A stretch of 64,000 nucleotides of DNA from Bradyrhizobium campsiandrae (GTDB lineage: Bacteria; Pseudomonadota; Alphaproteobacteria; Rhizobiales; Xanthobacteraceae): assembly GCF_014529705.1 (NCBI RefSeq), contig NZ_JAANIH010000039.1, positions 1-64,000 of the forward strand, written 5' to 3'. Below, in pieces: positions 18,821 through 27,662 of this stretch. The notes below the pieces were generated by a model that was not told where the DNA came from, ran no database searches, and saw only the letters and a list, made by a program, of their open reading frames with translations. The position numbers and the translations under genes were made by a program. Each line of letters opens with the position of its first letter. Position 1 is the first letter of the stretch.

Positions 18821-19579
18821 TCAGGCTCCTAGATACGCGGCGACGACGTCGGGATGCTGCTGCACCTCGGACGGCGAGCCCATCGCCAGCACCCGGCCGT
18901 AGTTCAGCGCGATGACGCGATCGGAGACGCGATTGACCAGCGACATGTCGTGCTCGACCATCAGCACGGTGACGCCGAGCTCGCTCTTCATGTCGCGGAT
19001 CCAGAACGACATGTCGTCGGTCTCCTCGACATTGAGGCCGGAGGAAGGCTCGTCGAGCAGGATCAGCTTCGGCTCCGAGCACAGCGCACGCGCCAGCTCG
19101 ATCACCTTGCGCACGCCGTAAGGAAGACCCGAGATCAGCTTGTCGCGATAGGGCTCGAGGTCGAGGAACTCGATGACCTGCTCGACCCGGCGTCGGTGCA
19201 GCTTCTCGTTGGCGCGTACGCTCGGTAGGAACAGCAACTCCTGCCAGAGCTGCGTGGTGGAATGCCGGTGACGCCCGACCAGCAGGTTGGACAGCACCGT
19301 CGCATTCTCGAACAGCTCGATGTTCTGGAAGGTGCGGGCGATGCCGAGTTTTGCGATGTCGTAGGGCGGCTGCTCGGTGATGTCCTGGTCCTCGAAGAAG
19401 ATACGGCCCGAGGTCGGGCGGTAGATCCGCGAGATCAGGTTGAAGATCGAACTCTTGCCGGCGCCGTTGGGGCCGATGATCGAGAGGATCTCGCCCCTTT
19501 CGACCGCAAAGGACACCGCATCGACGGCCTTGAGGCCGCCAAAGTGCAAGGACAGGTTCTCGGCGCGGAAATAGGTCAT
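18821..19579 (-). CDS. livG: Branched-chain amino acid-type ABC transporter ATPase, LivG
   Basis: 252 residues with Walker A 'GPNGAGKSSIFN', a degenerate signature 'LPYGVRKVIELARAL' typical of LivG, and Walker B 'LILLDEPSSGLN' followed by the switch His in 'MVEHDMSLV'. It overlaps the end of livM by 4 bp (ATGA), indicating translational coupling. It pairs with LivF as the heterodimeric motor. Confidence 0.9.
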   Translation of the reverse strand: MTYFRAENLSLHFGGLKAVDAVSFAVERGEILSIIGPNGAGKSSIFNLISRIYRPTSGRIFFEDQDITEQPPYDIAKLGIARTFQNIELFENATVLSNLLVGRHRHSTTQLWQELLFLPSVRANEKLHRRRVEQVIEFLDLEPYRDKLISGLPYGVRKVIELARALCSEPKLILLDEPSSGLNVEETDDMSFWIRDMKSELGVTVLMVEHDMSLVNRVSDRVIALNYGRVLAMGSPSEVQQHPDVVAAYLGA

Positions 19580-20727
19580 CGGTTCCGCTCCGACTTCACG
19601 TAGATCTTCTGCCGCTTGAAGGTGGCGCGCTTGTAGAGCGGGAACAGCTGGAAGAAGAGCTTGATCTTCAGCCAGCGGCCGTAGAGGCCGAGCGGCTCGA
19701 ACAGCACGAACAGGACGATGATGATGCCGTAGATCGCGCCCTTCAGCCCGTTGAGCGCGGCGAAGGCCGCCACTTTCGATTGGATATTGGCCGCGGTCGC
19801 AGCGCCTGCGCCGAACGTCGCGGCAATGCCGGCGATGATGCCGGGCATGTCGTCCTTGAGGTAGGTCAGGAACGGGTCGATCATCACGATGAAGATCGCG
19901 CCCAGCACGGCGCCGTGGAGGCTGAAGGTGCCGCCGATCAGGATCACGATGATGAACTCGATCGACAGCTGGAGCGTGAACATCTCCGGCGAGATGAAGG
20001 AGAGCTTGTGCGCGAACAGCACGCCGGCAAAGCCGGTGATCGCCGCCGAGATCGCGAACGACTTCACCTTGTAGAGCGCGACGTTGACGCCCATGCTGCG
20101 CGCGGCCGTCTCGGAATCGCGGATCGCGACGAAGGCACGGCCCGTCGGTGAGCGCAGCAGATTGAGCGTACCGACGATGGTCAGCACCAGCACCGCAAGG
20201 CAGAGGAAATAGAAGGTCGGGCTGTCGCGCGAGACCGTCACGCCGAGCAGTGACAGCGCCTTGACGCGCATGCCCTCATTGCCGTTGGTGACGCTCTCCC
20301 AGCGCGCCAGGATCTCCTCGACGATGAAGGCGAAGGAGATGGTGGCGATGACGAGGTAGATGCCCTGCAATCGCAGCGCGGGAAAGCCGACCAGCGCGCC
20401 GATGCAGCCGGTCAGCGCGCCAGCAGCGAGGAAATAGACCGGGAACGGCACATTGTACTTCTGCAGGTACGCGGCCGTGTAGGCGCCGATCGCAAGGAAC
20501 GCGGCGTGTCCGAGCGAGGCCTGCCCGGTGAAGCCGGTCAGGATCAGCAGCGCCACACCCACGGTCGCGTAGATGCAGACGAAGACGAGCTGGCTCATCA
20601 GATAGCTGGAGAGCAGGTAAGGTGCGATCAGCAGCACCGCGAGCAGCAGACCATAGGAAACGACGTAGCCCGAATGCGGGAACAGCCTGATGTCGTCCTC
20701 ATAGTCGGTCTTGAACAGGAAGCGCAT
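19576..20727 (-). CDS. livM: Branched-chain amino acid-type ABC transporter permease, LivM
   Basis: 383 residues with about ten hydrophobic segments. It carries the LivM-type signatures 'GQASLGHAAFLAIGAYTAA' and 'RDSETAARSMGVNVALYK', the latter being the EAA-like loop that contacts the ATPases. The C-terminal ~40 residues are long and basic ('LKIKLFFQLFPLYKRATFK'), somewhat beyond the usual LivM end. It lies 4 bp after livH and overlaps livG, so it is the second gene of the operon. Confidence 0.9.
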   Translation of the reverse strand: MRFLFKTDYEDDIRLFPHSGYVVSYGLLLAVLLIAPYLLSSYLMSQLVFVCIYATVGVALLILTGFTGQASLGHAAFLAIGAYTAAYLQKYNVPFPVYFLAAGALTGCIGALVGFPALRLQGIYLVIATISFAFIVEEILARWESVTNGNEGMRVKALSLLGVTVSRDSPTFYFLCLAVLVLTIVGTLNLLRSPTGRAFVAIRDSETAARSMGVNVALYKVKSFAISAAITGFAGVLFAHKLSFISPEMFTLQLSIEFIIVILIGGTFSLHGAVLGAIFIVMIDPFLTYLKDDMPGIIAGIAATFGAGAATAANIQSKVAAFAALNGLKGAIYGIIIVLFVLFEPLGLYGRWLKIKLFFQLFPLYKRATFKRQKIYVKSERNR

Positions 20728-20731
20728 GCGT

Positions 20732-21607
20732 TCAGACCTTCTTGCGGGCGTGAAGGCCGAACAGGCCCTCGGGCTTCAACAGCAGCACGACCAGCAGCAC
20801 GATGTAGGGCGCGACGTCCTTCCAGCCCTCGGGCAGATAGAACCCGGCCATGCTTTCGATCACGCCGATCAACACGCCTCCGACGACCGCGCCGGGGATC
20901 GAGCCGAAGCCGCCGAGCACCGCGGCGGGAAACGCCTTGAGACCAAGCACGAGACCGACGTTGGAATGAATGAAGGTGATCGGCGCCAGCAGGACGCCGG
21001 CGCAGGTCGCGACCGCCGCGCTGATCGCCCAGACGATCGACACCACGCGCTTGACCGGAATCCCCATGTAGTAGGCCGCCAGCATGTTCTCCGAGCTGGC
21101 GCGCATCGCGGTGCCGAGCGTGGTCTTGTTGAAGAACAGCCAGAGCAGCGTGCACAGGATGATCGTCGCCGCGATCACCGAGAGCTTGTCATGGGCGAGC
21201 ACCAGCGAGCCGACGCGCAGCACGCCCTGGCTGAACGGCGTCTCGATCTTGAAATCGTCGGTGCCCCAGATCATGCCGGCGACCGAGCGCAGGAAATAGC
21301 CGAGGCCGATGGTGGCCATGATAATGGAGAATTGCGGATAACCGAGGATCGGCCGCACCACGATCCGCTCCGCCAGCATGCCGAACAGCGCCATGGCGGC
21401 CACCGCGCCGGCAAAGCCGATCCAGTAGTTCAGACCCATCATGCCGATGAAGGTGAAGGCAAAGAAACCGCCCAGCATCATCAGATCGCCTTGCGCGAAA
21501 TTGACGACCTCGGTGGCCTTGTAGACGAGCACGAAGCCGAGCGCGATCAGGCCGTAGACACAGCCGAGTGCAACACCGCTGACCAGCTGCTGAACGAAAT
21601 CCAGCAT
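20732..21607 (-). CDS. livH: Branched-chain amino acid-type ABC transporter permease, LivH
   Basis: 291 residues from the ATG at 21607, chosen because GGGAGG lies about 8 bases upstream; a TTG at 21628 would add seven unlikely residues. The membrane protein has the LivH motifs 'GVALGCVYGLIALGFVLVYK' and 'NFAQGDLMMLGGFFAF', and a conserved cytoplasmic loop 'ENMLAAYYMGIPVKRVV'. It is the promoter-proximal gene of livHMGF-ligase-binding protein. The 270 bp to the divergent ABC-2 gene should hold its promoter; no clear operator was recognised there. Confidence 0.9.
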   Translation of the reverse strand: MLDFVQQLVSGVALGCVYGLIALGFVLVYKATEVVNFAQGDLMMLGGFFAFTFIGMMGLNYWIGFAGAVAAMALFGMLAERIVVRPILGYPQFSIIMATIGLGYFLRSVAGMIWGTDDFKIETPFSQGVLRVGSLVLAHDKLSVIAATIILCTLLWLFFNKTTLGTAMRASSENMLAAYYMGIPVKRVVSIVWAISAAVATCAGVLLAPITFIHSNVGLVLGLKAFPAAVLGGFGSIPGAVVGGVLIGVIESMAGFYLPEGWKDVAPYIVLLVVLLLKPEGLFGLHARKKV

Positions 21608-21877
21608 CGCCGCGTCCTCCCGATACAACCAGCGGTTCTAACGACCGCCTTGCCGTATCTTGTGTCCAGCCGCTACGCAGTGGGTGCACCGCGCGCGGCA
21701 TTTGTCCCGGCGCCAATTCAGCCTGAACCGCCAAGCGCTGTCAACAAACGGTGACTTTCAGGATGGCTTGCCTTTGGTCCAAGGTGGATGCCGGAATTTG
21801 CGGCAGCGCGATTCACCGTGCCGAAACGTCTTCCGGTCATGGTCGCGACCGATGCAAAACCAGATAGTGTGGCCGTC

Positions 21878-22627
21878 ATGAAGCCGGACAGCTCGGCGCT
21901 GGAAGTCCGAGGGTTAACGAAGCGTTTTGACCGTTTGGCGGTCGATAATCTCGATCTCACCATCCATGCCGGCGAATTCTATGCGTTGGTCGGCCCCAAT
22001 GGCGCAGGCAAGACAACCACTTTGCGCATGGTCGCAGGTCTGCTCAGGCCCGACGCGGGCCACGTCTCCATCTTCGGCATCGATGCGCTCCAAAACCCTG
22101 TGGCAGCCAAACAGGCGATGGCCTGGGTGTCCGACGAGCCCATGATCTATGACAAGCTCACCCCGCTCGAATATCTCGAATTCGTCGCCGGACTCTGGGG
22201 TATCGCGCCCGCCGTCTCGAAGCCGGTCGCCGAGGAACTCTTGACATCACTCGGGCTCGCGCCGCACCGGCACGAACGCTGCGAAGGCTTCTCCAAGGGC
22301 ATGCGCCAGAAGGTCGCGCTCGCCGGCGCGCTGGTGCACGACCCCCGCCTCATCATCCTCGACGAACCGCTGACCGGCCTCGATGCCGTCTCGGCCCGTC
22401 ATGTGAAGGGATTGCTGGGCGATCGCGTCCGCGCCGGCTGCACCGTCATCATGACGACACATATCCTCGAGGTCGCCGAGCGCATGTCCGACCGCATCGG
22501 CGTGATCGCCGCAGGCCGTCTCGTCGCCGAGGGCACGCTGACGGAGCTGCGCCAGCAGAACGGCCATGCCGACACCAGCCTGGAAGACCTCTTCATCGCC
22601 CTGGTGACGCTGCAGGACGCCGCATGA
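21878..22627 (+). CDS. ABC-2 type exporter ATP-binding protein
   Basis: 249 residues from ATG 21878. In-frame ATGs at 21839 and 21788 would add 13 or 30 residues before the conserved 'LEVRGLTKRFDRLAVDNL'. None has an ideal ribosome site, so the start is uncertain. Walker A 'GPNGAGKTTTLR', signature 'FSKGMRQKVALAGAL', Walker B 'LIILDEPLTGLDA' and switch 'TTHILE' are all present. The wording is that of exporter (CcmA/DrrA-like) ATPases. It overlaps the permease gene by 4 bp (ATGA) and so forms a two-gene export system. The cargo is unknown. Confidence 0.9.
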   Translation: MKPDSSALEVRGLTKRFDRLAVDNLDLTIHAGEFYALVGPNGAGKTTTLRMVAGLLRPDAGHVSIFGIDALQNPVAAKQAMAWVSDEPMIYDKLTPLEYLEFVAGLWGIAPAVSKPVAEELLTSLGLAPHRHERCEGFSKGMRQKVALAGALVHDPRLIILDEPLTGLDAVSARHVKGLLGDRVRAGCTVIMTTHILEVAERMSDRIGVIAAGRLVAEGTLTELRQQNGHADTSLEDLFIALVTLQDAA

Positions 22628-24150
22628 TCTCGGCGACCGCGCTTTCGTGGTTTGCCCGTCACGAGCTCAGGCTCGCCTGGCGCGAATGGTTTGCCATGAT
22701 GACCGGCGGCAGGCGCCAGCGCGCCCGCGCTGCCGTAATCGGCCTATTGTTCTTCGCCGCGCTCCTGCACGTGCCGGCCTGGGCGGTGATCGGCCGCTTC
22801 GCCGATCTGCAACTGCCGCTCGACAAATCCTCGCTGATCGTGATCTCGGCGACGATCTTTCTGGCCTGGACGCTCATGCTGTCGCAGGCAATCGAATCCG
22901 TCACGCGGGTGTTCTACGCGCGCGCCGATCTCGACCTCATCATGTCCTCGCCGGCAACGCTGGCCAATCTGTTCTCGGTACGCATCGCCGCCATCGCGCT
23001 CACCGTCACGGCGATGGCGCTGCTGTTTTCAACGCCCTTCATCGACGTGCTTGTCATCGGCGGCGGCGCGCGGTGGCTGGCAGCGTTCGGCGTGGTCGTC
23101 GCCATGGGGCTGTCGGCGGCGGCGATCGCGATTGCCGTCACCATTCTCCTGTTTCGCCTGATCGGCCCGGCGCGGACACGCTTCGTGGCCCAGATCCTGG
23201 CCGCGATCATCGGCGCGGGCTTCGTGATCGCGCTTCAGGTCGCGGCGATCATCTCCTACGGCACGCTGTCGCGCTTCACCATCCTGACCTCGGGTACCCT
23301 CGCCGCGCACGCACCCGATGTCGACAGCATCTGGTGGTGGCCGGCGCGGGCGGCCATGGGCGACAGCGAGGCGCTGCTGCTGCTCCTCGCGCTGGGGCTG
23401 GCGCTGCTCGGATGCGTCATGGCGATCTTCTCGGGCCGCTTCGCCGACACCGCGATCGATGCTGCCGCCTATGGCACATCCAGCCGCAAGCGCGCCAAGG
23501 AGCGTCCGTTCCGCGGCGGCTCGCGACAGCAGGCACTCCGCCGCAAGGAGTTCGTGCTGCTCTGTCGCGACCCCTGGCTGATCTCGCAAACGCTGATGCA
23601 GTTGCTCTATCTGGTGCCGCCGGCGCTGCTGCTATGGCGCAGTTTTGGCGACAGCTCCGCGGCACTGACGCTGATCACGCCCGTCATCGTGATGGCCGCA
23701 GGCCAGCTCGCCGGCGGGCTCGCCTGGCTGACGATCTCGGGCGAGGACGCCCCTGATCTGGTCGCGACCGCGCCGCTGACACCGTCCAGCGTCATCCGCG
23801 CCAAGATCGAGGTGGTGCTGATCGCGATCGCCGTGATTTTCAGCCCGCTGGTTGCGGCGCTGGTTTTCGCCTCGCCGTTCCAGGCCGCGATCACAGCCGC
23901 CACGATCATCATCAGTGCGACCTCCGCCACCGCGATCCAGCTCTGGTTCCGAGTCCAGGCCCGGCGCAGCCAATTCCGGCGCCGGCAGACCTCGTCCAGG
24001 CTCGCGACCTTCGCCGAAGCCTTCTCCTCGATCGGCTGGGCCGCGACCGCCGCGCTGCTGCTCACGTTGCCGACCGCCGGCATCGTCAGCGGCCTGATCA
24101 CCGCGGGCCTGGTGGCGATGACCTGGAAGTTCAGCCCGAGACGTGGGTAA
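22624..24150 (+). CDS. ABC-2 type permease, large multi-spanning membrane protein
   Basis: 508 residues with roughly a dozen hydrophobic stretches. The N-terminal motif 'LAWREWFAMMTGGRRQRAR' precedes the first helix. A soluble central part ('FRGGSRQQALRRKEFVLLCRD', about 295-315) resembles the start of a second permease half, so the protein may be an internally duplicated ABC-2 permease. Its start codon overlaps the ATPase stop. Homologues I recall in rhizobia are annotated only as putative permeases, and no specific substrate can be assigned. Confidence 0.75.
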   Translation: MISATALSWFARHELRLAWREWFAMMTGGRRQRARAAVIGLLFFAALLHVPAWAVIGRFADLQLPLDKSSLIVISATIFLAWTLMLSQAIESVTRVFYARADLDLIMSSPATLANLFSVRIAAIALTVTAMALLFSTPFIDVLVIGGGARWLAAFGVVVAMGLSAAAIAIAVTILLFRLIGPARTRFVAQILAAIIGAGFVIALQVAAIISYGTLSRFTILTSGTLAAHAPDVDSIWWWPARAAMGDSEALLLLLALGLALLGCVMAIFSGRFADTAIDAAAYGTSSRKRAKERPFRGGSRQQALRRKEFVLLCRDPWLISQTLMQLLYLVPPALLLWRSFGDSSAALTLITPVIVMAAGQLAGGLAWLTISGEDAPDLVATAPLTPSSVIRAKIEVVLIAIAVIFSPLVAALVFASPFQAAITAATIIISATSATAIQLWFRVQARRSQFRRRQTSSRLATFAEAFSSIGWAATAALLLTLPTAGIVSGLITAGLVAMTWKFSPRRG

Positions 24151-24242
24151 AAGTGCGACACTGACGCGCTGTTGATCGCATCCCGTTGGCGACCCGCTGC
24201 GTTGCACGCTAGACTTTCCCTGAAGATCATTGGGGACTGGAT

Positions 24243-25058
24243 ATGCGGCGATTCATTTCGGCGGCCTTTGCGCTGTTGAGCGCGTGTCTCTCGCCTGCCC
24301 TGGCCCAGCAGCCGCCCCAGCGCAGCGAATGCCTGGCAATGGCCAACGCTGCGCCTCGCATCACACCCGTCGCCTTCCGGCAAGCCGCTGCCGCGCCCGA
24401 GGTCGAGATCACCTATGCCGGCCACTCCACCTATTTCATCGACACGCCGGGCGGCGTGCGCATCGCGACCGACTATAGCGGCGCCTACCAGGTCGGCAGG
24501 CTGCCCGACGTCGTCACCATGAACCGGGCGCACAGCACCCATTATTCGCTCAATCCCGACAAGCGCATTCCCCACGTGCTGCATGGCTGGGGCGAGGACG
24601 GCAAGCCGGCGATCGTGTCGGAACGGATCGGCGACACCTTCATCCGCAACGTCACGACCGACATCCGCCGCTATTTCGGCGACGATTCCGGCGCCGACAT
24701 GATCCGCGATGGCAACTCGATCTTCATCTTCGAGGTCGCTGGCCTCTGCATCGGACACCTCGGCCATCTCCACCACAAGCTGGACGACAGCCATTTCGCC
24801 CAGATCGGCCGGCTCGACATCGTGATGGTGCCGATCGACGGCACCTACACCATGTCGCTGGACGGCGTCTCGGAGATTACCAAGCGGCTGCGCGCCTCCG
24901 TGGTGCTGCCGATGCATCGCTTCGCCACCCCGCTCGACGAGTTCATGCAGCGCATCGGCAAGCAGTTCGAGATCGACCGCCGCACCGAGCACTCCTTGCG
25001 GATGTCGCGGGACACCCTGCCATCGACGCCGACGGTGATCATTCTCGACGGGGTCTGA
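24243..25058 (+). CDS. Secreted MBL-fold (UlaG-like) protein with altered metal site
   Basis: 271 residues with a signal peptide (cleavage near 'SPALAQQ'). The core resembles metallo-beta-lactamase fold hydrolases of the UlaG type: 'VEITYAGHSTYFIDTPGGVRIATDYSG', here in part. The normal HxHxDH zinc motif is replaced by 'MNRAHSTHYSLNPD'. Later metal positions may be kept in 'LGHLGHLHH' and 'VVLPMHRF'. It could bind metal differently or be a non-catalytic relative. It stands alone, 92 bp after the ABC-2 permease. The likely site of action is the periplasm. Confidence 0.72.
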   Translation: MRRFISAAFALLSACLSPALAQQPPQRSECLAMANAAPRITPVAFRQAAAAPEVEITYAGHSTYFIDTPGGVRIATDYSGAYQVGRLPDVVTMNRAHSTHYSLNPDKRIPHVLHGWGEDGKPAIVSERIGDTFIRNVTTDIRRYFGDDSGADMIRDGNSIFIFEVAGLCIGHLGHLHHKLDDSHFAQIGRLDIVMVPIDGTYTMSLDGVSEITKRLRASVVLPMHRFATPLDEFMQRIGKQFEIDRRTEHSLRMSRDTLPSTPTVIILDGV

Positions 25059-25265
25059 GGATCGATCTGTCCCCGCGCAAGCCGTGAGGTCGAGCCGGTC
25101 ACGTCGACCGATTGGCAGCTGGTGGTCGATGTACGGGCGACACGGCGGCAGAACTGACGCCCCCCTGCGCTCGCGACGGAGGGCGCGGTTGCGCAAGGCG
25201 CACTGCTGCGTGACGAGACGAGGTGCTAGGCTCCCGCCATAAAAAACATCAGGGAGCGAATTTCG

Positions 25266-26318
25266 ATGGCTGCAAGCGGTCTGCCCGCAAACACCAGCGG
25301 GCTCTTCGTCGAACCGCGCGAGGACTGGCTCGCGCAACATCGGGAAGAGATCATCGATCCCTCCCGACCGATCGTCGATCCGCATCATCACCTCTGGAAT
25401 CGCGGCCATCGCTATCTTATCGAGGAGATGGCAGCCGACATCGCCTCAGGGCACAACATCATCGCCACCGTCTATGTCGATTGCCGCTCGATGTACCGCG
25501 CGCACGGGCCAGAGGCGTTTCGGCCCGTCGGCGAGGTCGAGTTCGCCAATGGCGTGGCCGCGATGAGCGCGAGCGGCGGTTACGGCAAGGCTGCGATCTG
25601 CGCCGGCATCGTCAGCCATGTGAACCTGCTGCTCGGCGATGCGGCCAGGCCCGTGCTGGAGGCGGAGATTGCCGCCGGCAACGGCCGCTTCCGGGGTATC
25701 AGGCATTCCTCGGCCTGGGACGAAGATCCGATCGTTGCCGGCATGTATGCGACCCGGCCGAAGGGGCTGTTGCAGGATCCGACCTTCCGCAAGGGCTTTG
25801 CCTGCCTTGCGCCGCTTGGCCTCAGCTTCGATGCCTGGCTGTTTCATCCGCAGATCGGCGAGCTGACTGAACTCGCCCGCGCCTTCCCCGACACCAGGAT
25901 CGTGCTCGACCATTGCGGCGGTCCGGCCGGGGTCGGCCGCTTCGCAGGACGGCGCGAAGAGGTGTTTGCGCAGTGGCGCGCCGCGATCCGGCAGATCGCG
26001 CGTTGCGAGAACGTCGTGGTGAAGCTCGGCGGGCTCGCGATGTGCCTGCTCGGCTACGACTTTCATCTGCGCGAAAGGCCGCCGTCATCCGAGGAACTCG
26101 CCGCAGCGTGGAAGCCTTATGTCGAAACCTGCATCGAAGCGTTCGGCGCGAAGCGGGCGATGTTCGAGAGCAATTTCCCGCCGGACAAGGGCCAGTGCAG
26201 CTACCAGGTGATCTTCAACGCCTTCAAACGCATCGCAGCACCGTTGAGCGAGGCGGAGAAAACTGCGCTGTTCTCGCAGACTGCGACCGAGTTCTACCGG
26301 CTCGAATTGCCGTCATGA
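25266..26318 (+). CDS. Amidohydrolase family protein (TIM barrel, amidohydrolase 2 / COG3618-like)
   Basis: 350 residues. The N-terminal metal motif 'IVDPHHHLWN' is typical of amidohydrolase-2 enzymes such as lactonases and decarboxylases. Other barrel-end motifs are 'TVYVDCRSMYRAHGPE', 'GIRHSSAWDED', 'IVLDHCGGP' and 'MFESNFPPDKG'. Relatives include 2-pyrone-4,6-dicarboxylate lactonase-like proteins, but the substrate is not clear. The ATG at 25266 follows CAGGGAGCG by 8 bases. It is monocistronic in appearance, with 200 bp upstream and a convergent cupin gene downstream. Confidence 0.85.
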   Translation: MAASGLPANTSGLFVEPREDWLAQHREEIIDPSRPIVDPHHHLWNRGHRYLIEEMAADIASGHNIIATVYVDCRSMYRAHGPEAFRPVGEVEFANGVAAMSASGGYGKAAICAGIVSHVNLLLGDAARPVLEAEIAAGNGRFRGIRHSSAWDEDPIVAGMYATRPKGLLQDPTFRKGFACLAPLGLSFDAWLFHPQIGELTELARAFPDTRIVLDHCGGPAGVGRFAGRREEVFAQWRAAIRQIARCENVVVKLGGLAMCLLGYDFHLRERPPSSEELAAAWKPYVETCIEAFGAKRAMFESNFPPDKGQCSYQVIFNAFKRIAAPLSEAEKTALFSQTATEFYRLELPS

Positions 26319-26402
26319 CGCAAAAGAGGGGCCGGGATGTTGGTCCCGCCCCCTCTCCCGTCGTGGCCGCTGGGAAGCGTCCTTGAAACTCGATCAATAC
26401 TG

Positions 26403-26858
26403 TTAGCCGGCACCCATGAGGCTCGCGGGGCGGCGTTCGCCGGCCGACAGCAACATCCGCTTCAGCTTGTTGATGACGCGGACCATGAAGCCAATGACCG
26501 CCGGATTGGTCTTGCGGCAAAAGGCGATCTTCTTGACGTGGCCTTCGACATGCCATTTGGCATGCGCGCCGTCGCGGAAGAAGATGACGTCGCCAACGCC
26601 GTAGCGCTTCGGCTGAAGCCCGTCGCTTTCCAGTACGATCGATCCTTCCAGGATCATGATCGTCTCGTCGAAATCATAGTACCAGTTGAAGCGGCCTTCG
26701 GTGCAGGACCAAATGATGGTCGAGGACGTGCCGTCCGAGCTGGTCGAGAGGATGTGCGAACGCGAGACCGGGTTACCCTCGATGATCCAGGCCGGCTCGA
26801 TCGGCCGCAGCTCCAGATCCACATTGCAACTACCGATTTCAATCAATGCCCGCGACAT
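26403..26858 (-). CDS. Cupin-domain protein
   Basis: 151 residues with a small double-stranded beta-helix. Motif 1 is 'FNWYYDFDETIMILEGSIVL' and motif 2 'YGVGDVIFFRDGAHAKWHV', as in cupin_3 (EutQ/DUF861) proteins. Metal ligands are partly kept (Asp/Glu and His). The C-terminal 'IGFMVRVINKLKRML' is a likely amphipathic or membrane-associated helix, unusual for a simple cupin. The start has GGGGAAGCAG directly upstream. Neighbours give no pathway hint. It may bind a small ligand or act as an isomerase. Confidence 0.75.
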   Translation of the reverse strand: MSRALIEIGSCNVDLELRPIEPAWIIEGNPVSRSHILSTSSDGTSSTIIWSCTEGRFNWYYDFDETIMILEGSIVLESDGLQPKRYGVGDVIFFRDGAHAKWHVEGHVKKIAFCRKTNPAVIGFMVRVINKLKRMLLSAGERRPASLMGAG

Positions 26859-27095
26859 CTGCTTCCCCGAGAGGTATAATATAATTAACCGGGCTTAATC
26901 CCGGATTGTTTCGAAAGATGTTGGGAACGCTAGTAGCCGGTTTTTAATTCTTCCTTACGCAGGCCCCGACAATCAGCCGCAAGTTGCAGATGCGAAGCCG
27001 ATAACGTCAGGATTTCCCTGCAAATTCGCGCACATGAACCCGTCTTTTCGGGGGTGCGACAAAGTGCGCGAGACGACCCAGAAGGAGCCCGATCG

Positions 27096-27650
27096 ATGCC
27101 CCTGACCCCAGAGGTTCTGACAGCCGACAGCGAGGTCGTCGCCTGGCTCGGCGGTCTCGATGTCTCGTTCGCCGCGGACGACGAACCCTGGTTCACAATC
27201 GACGGCCTCGACAGCCCCCGGCAGGTCGGCAGCGACAGCTCGGGCGGCGCCTTCGTGCTGCTGCCGTCACAGGATGTGCTCTACGTCTCATCGGAAGGCC
27301 GGGCCGGGATCATCGCCGGGAGTTTTGACGCGTTCGTCCAGCTCGTCGTCGCCCGCCCCTATTGGCTCGACATCCTCAAATTCTCCGCCGGCGGCGATCT
27401 CGCGGAAATGCGGCGCGCGGCAGATGCGCTGGAAGCAACACTCGAGGACGAGGACGACGTCAACGAGGCGAGGGAGGAAATCCGCGCGCGCCTCGATCTG
27501 CCGGAGCCGGACGATCCGGTCGGCGCGCTCTACGACGCCGTCGCGGCGTCGGACGCCATCGTGCGGGCCACCGACGGCAGCCCGTTCACGACCCTGTTCA
27601 ACCGTTTCAGCATCGACAACAACCCGACGCTGCGCAACGCGGCGGCGTGA
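27096..27650 (+). CDS. Hypothetical acidic protein, SUKH (SMI1/KNR4)-like
   Basis: 184 residues from ATG 27096, chosen because AAGGAG lies 8 bases upstream; an in-frame start at 27054 lacks one. The stretch 'GAFVLLPSQDVLYVSSEGRAG' followed by 'SFDAFVQLVVARPYWLDILK' resembles SUKH-superfamily proteins, many of which are immunity proteins against contact-dependent toxins. No toxin gene is visible beside it. It is strongly acidic and has no signal peptide, so it should be cytosolic. The family call is by eye and tentative. Confidence 0.55.
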   Translation: MPLTPEVLTADSEVVAWLGGLDVSFAADDEPWFTIDGLDSPRQVGSDSSGGAFVLLPSQDVLYVSSEGRAGIIAGSFDAFVQLVVARPYWLDILKFSAGGDLAEMRRAADALEATLEDEDDVNEAREEIRARLDLPEPDDPVGALYDAVAASDAIVRATDGSPFTTLFNRFSIDNNPTLRNAAA

Positions 27651-27662
27651 GGCGCGAAGGGC

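Noticed and set aside
27096..27650. SUKH-like gene as part of a toxin-immunity locus
   Set aside because: No toxin, Rhs, PAAR or secretion gene is adjacent, and the neighbours are ordinary housekeeping genes.
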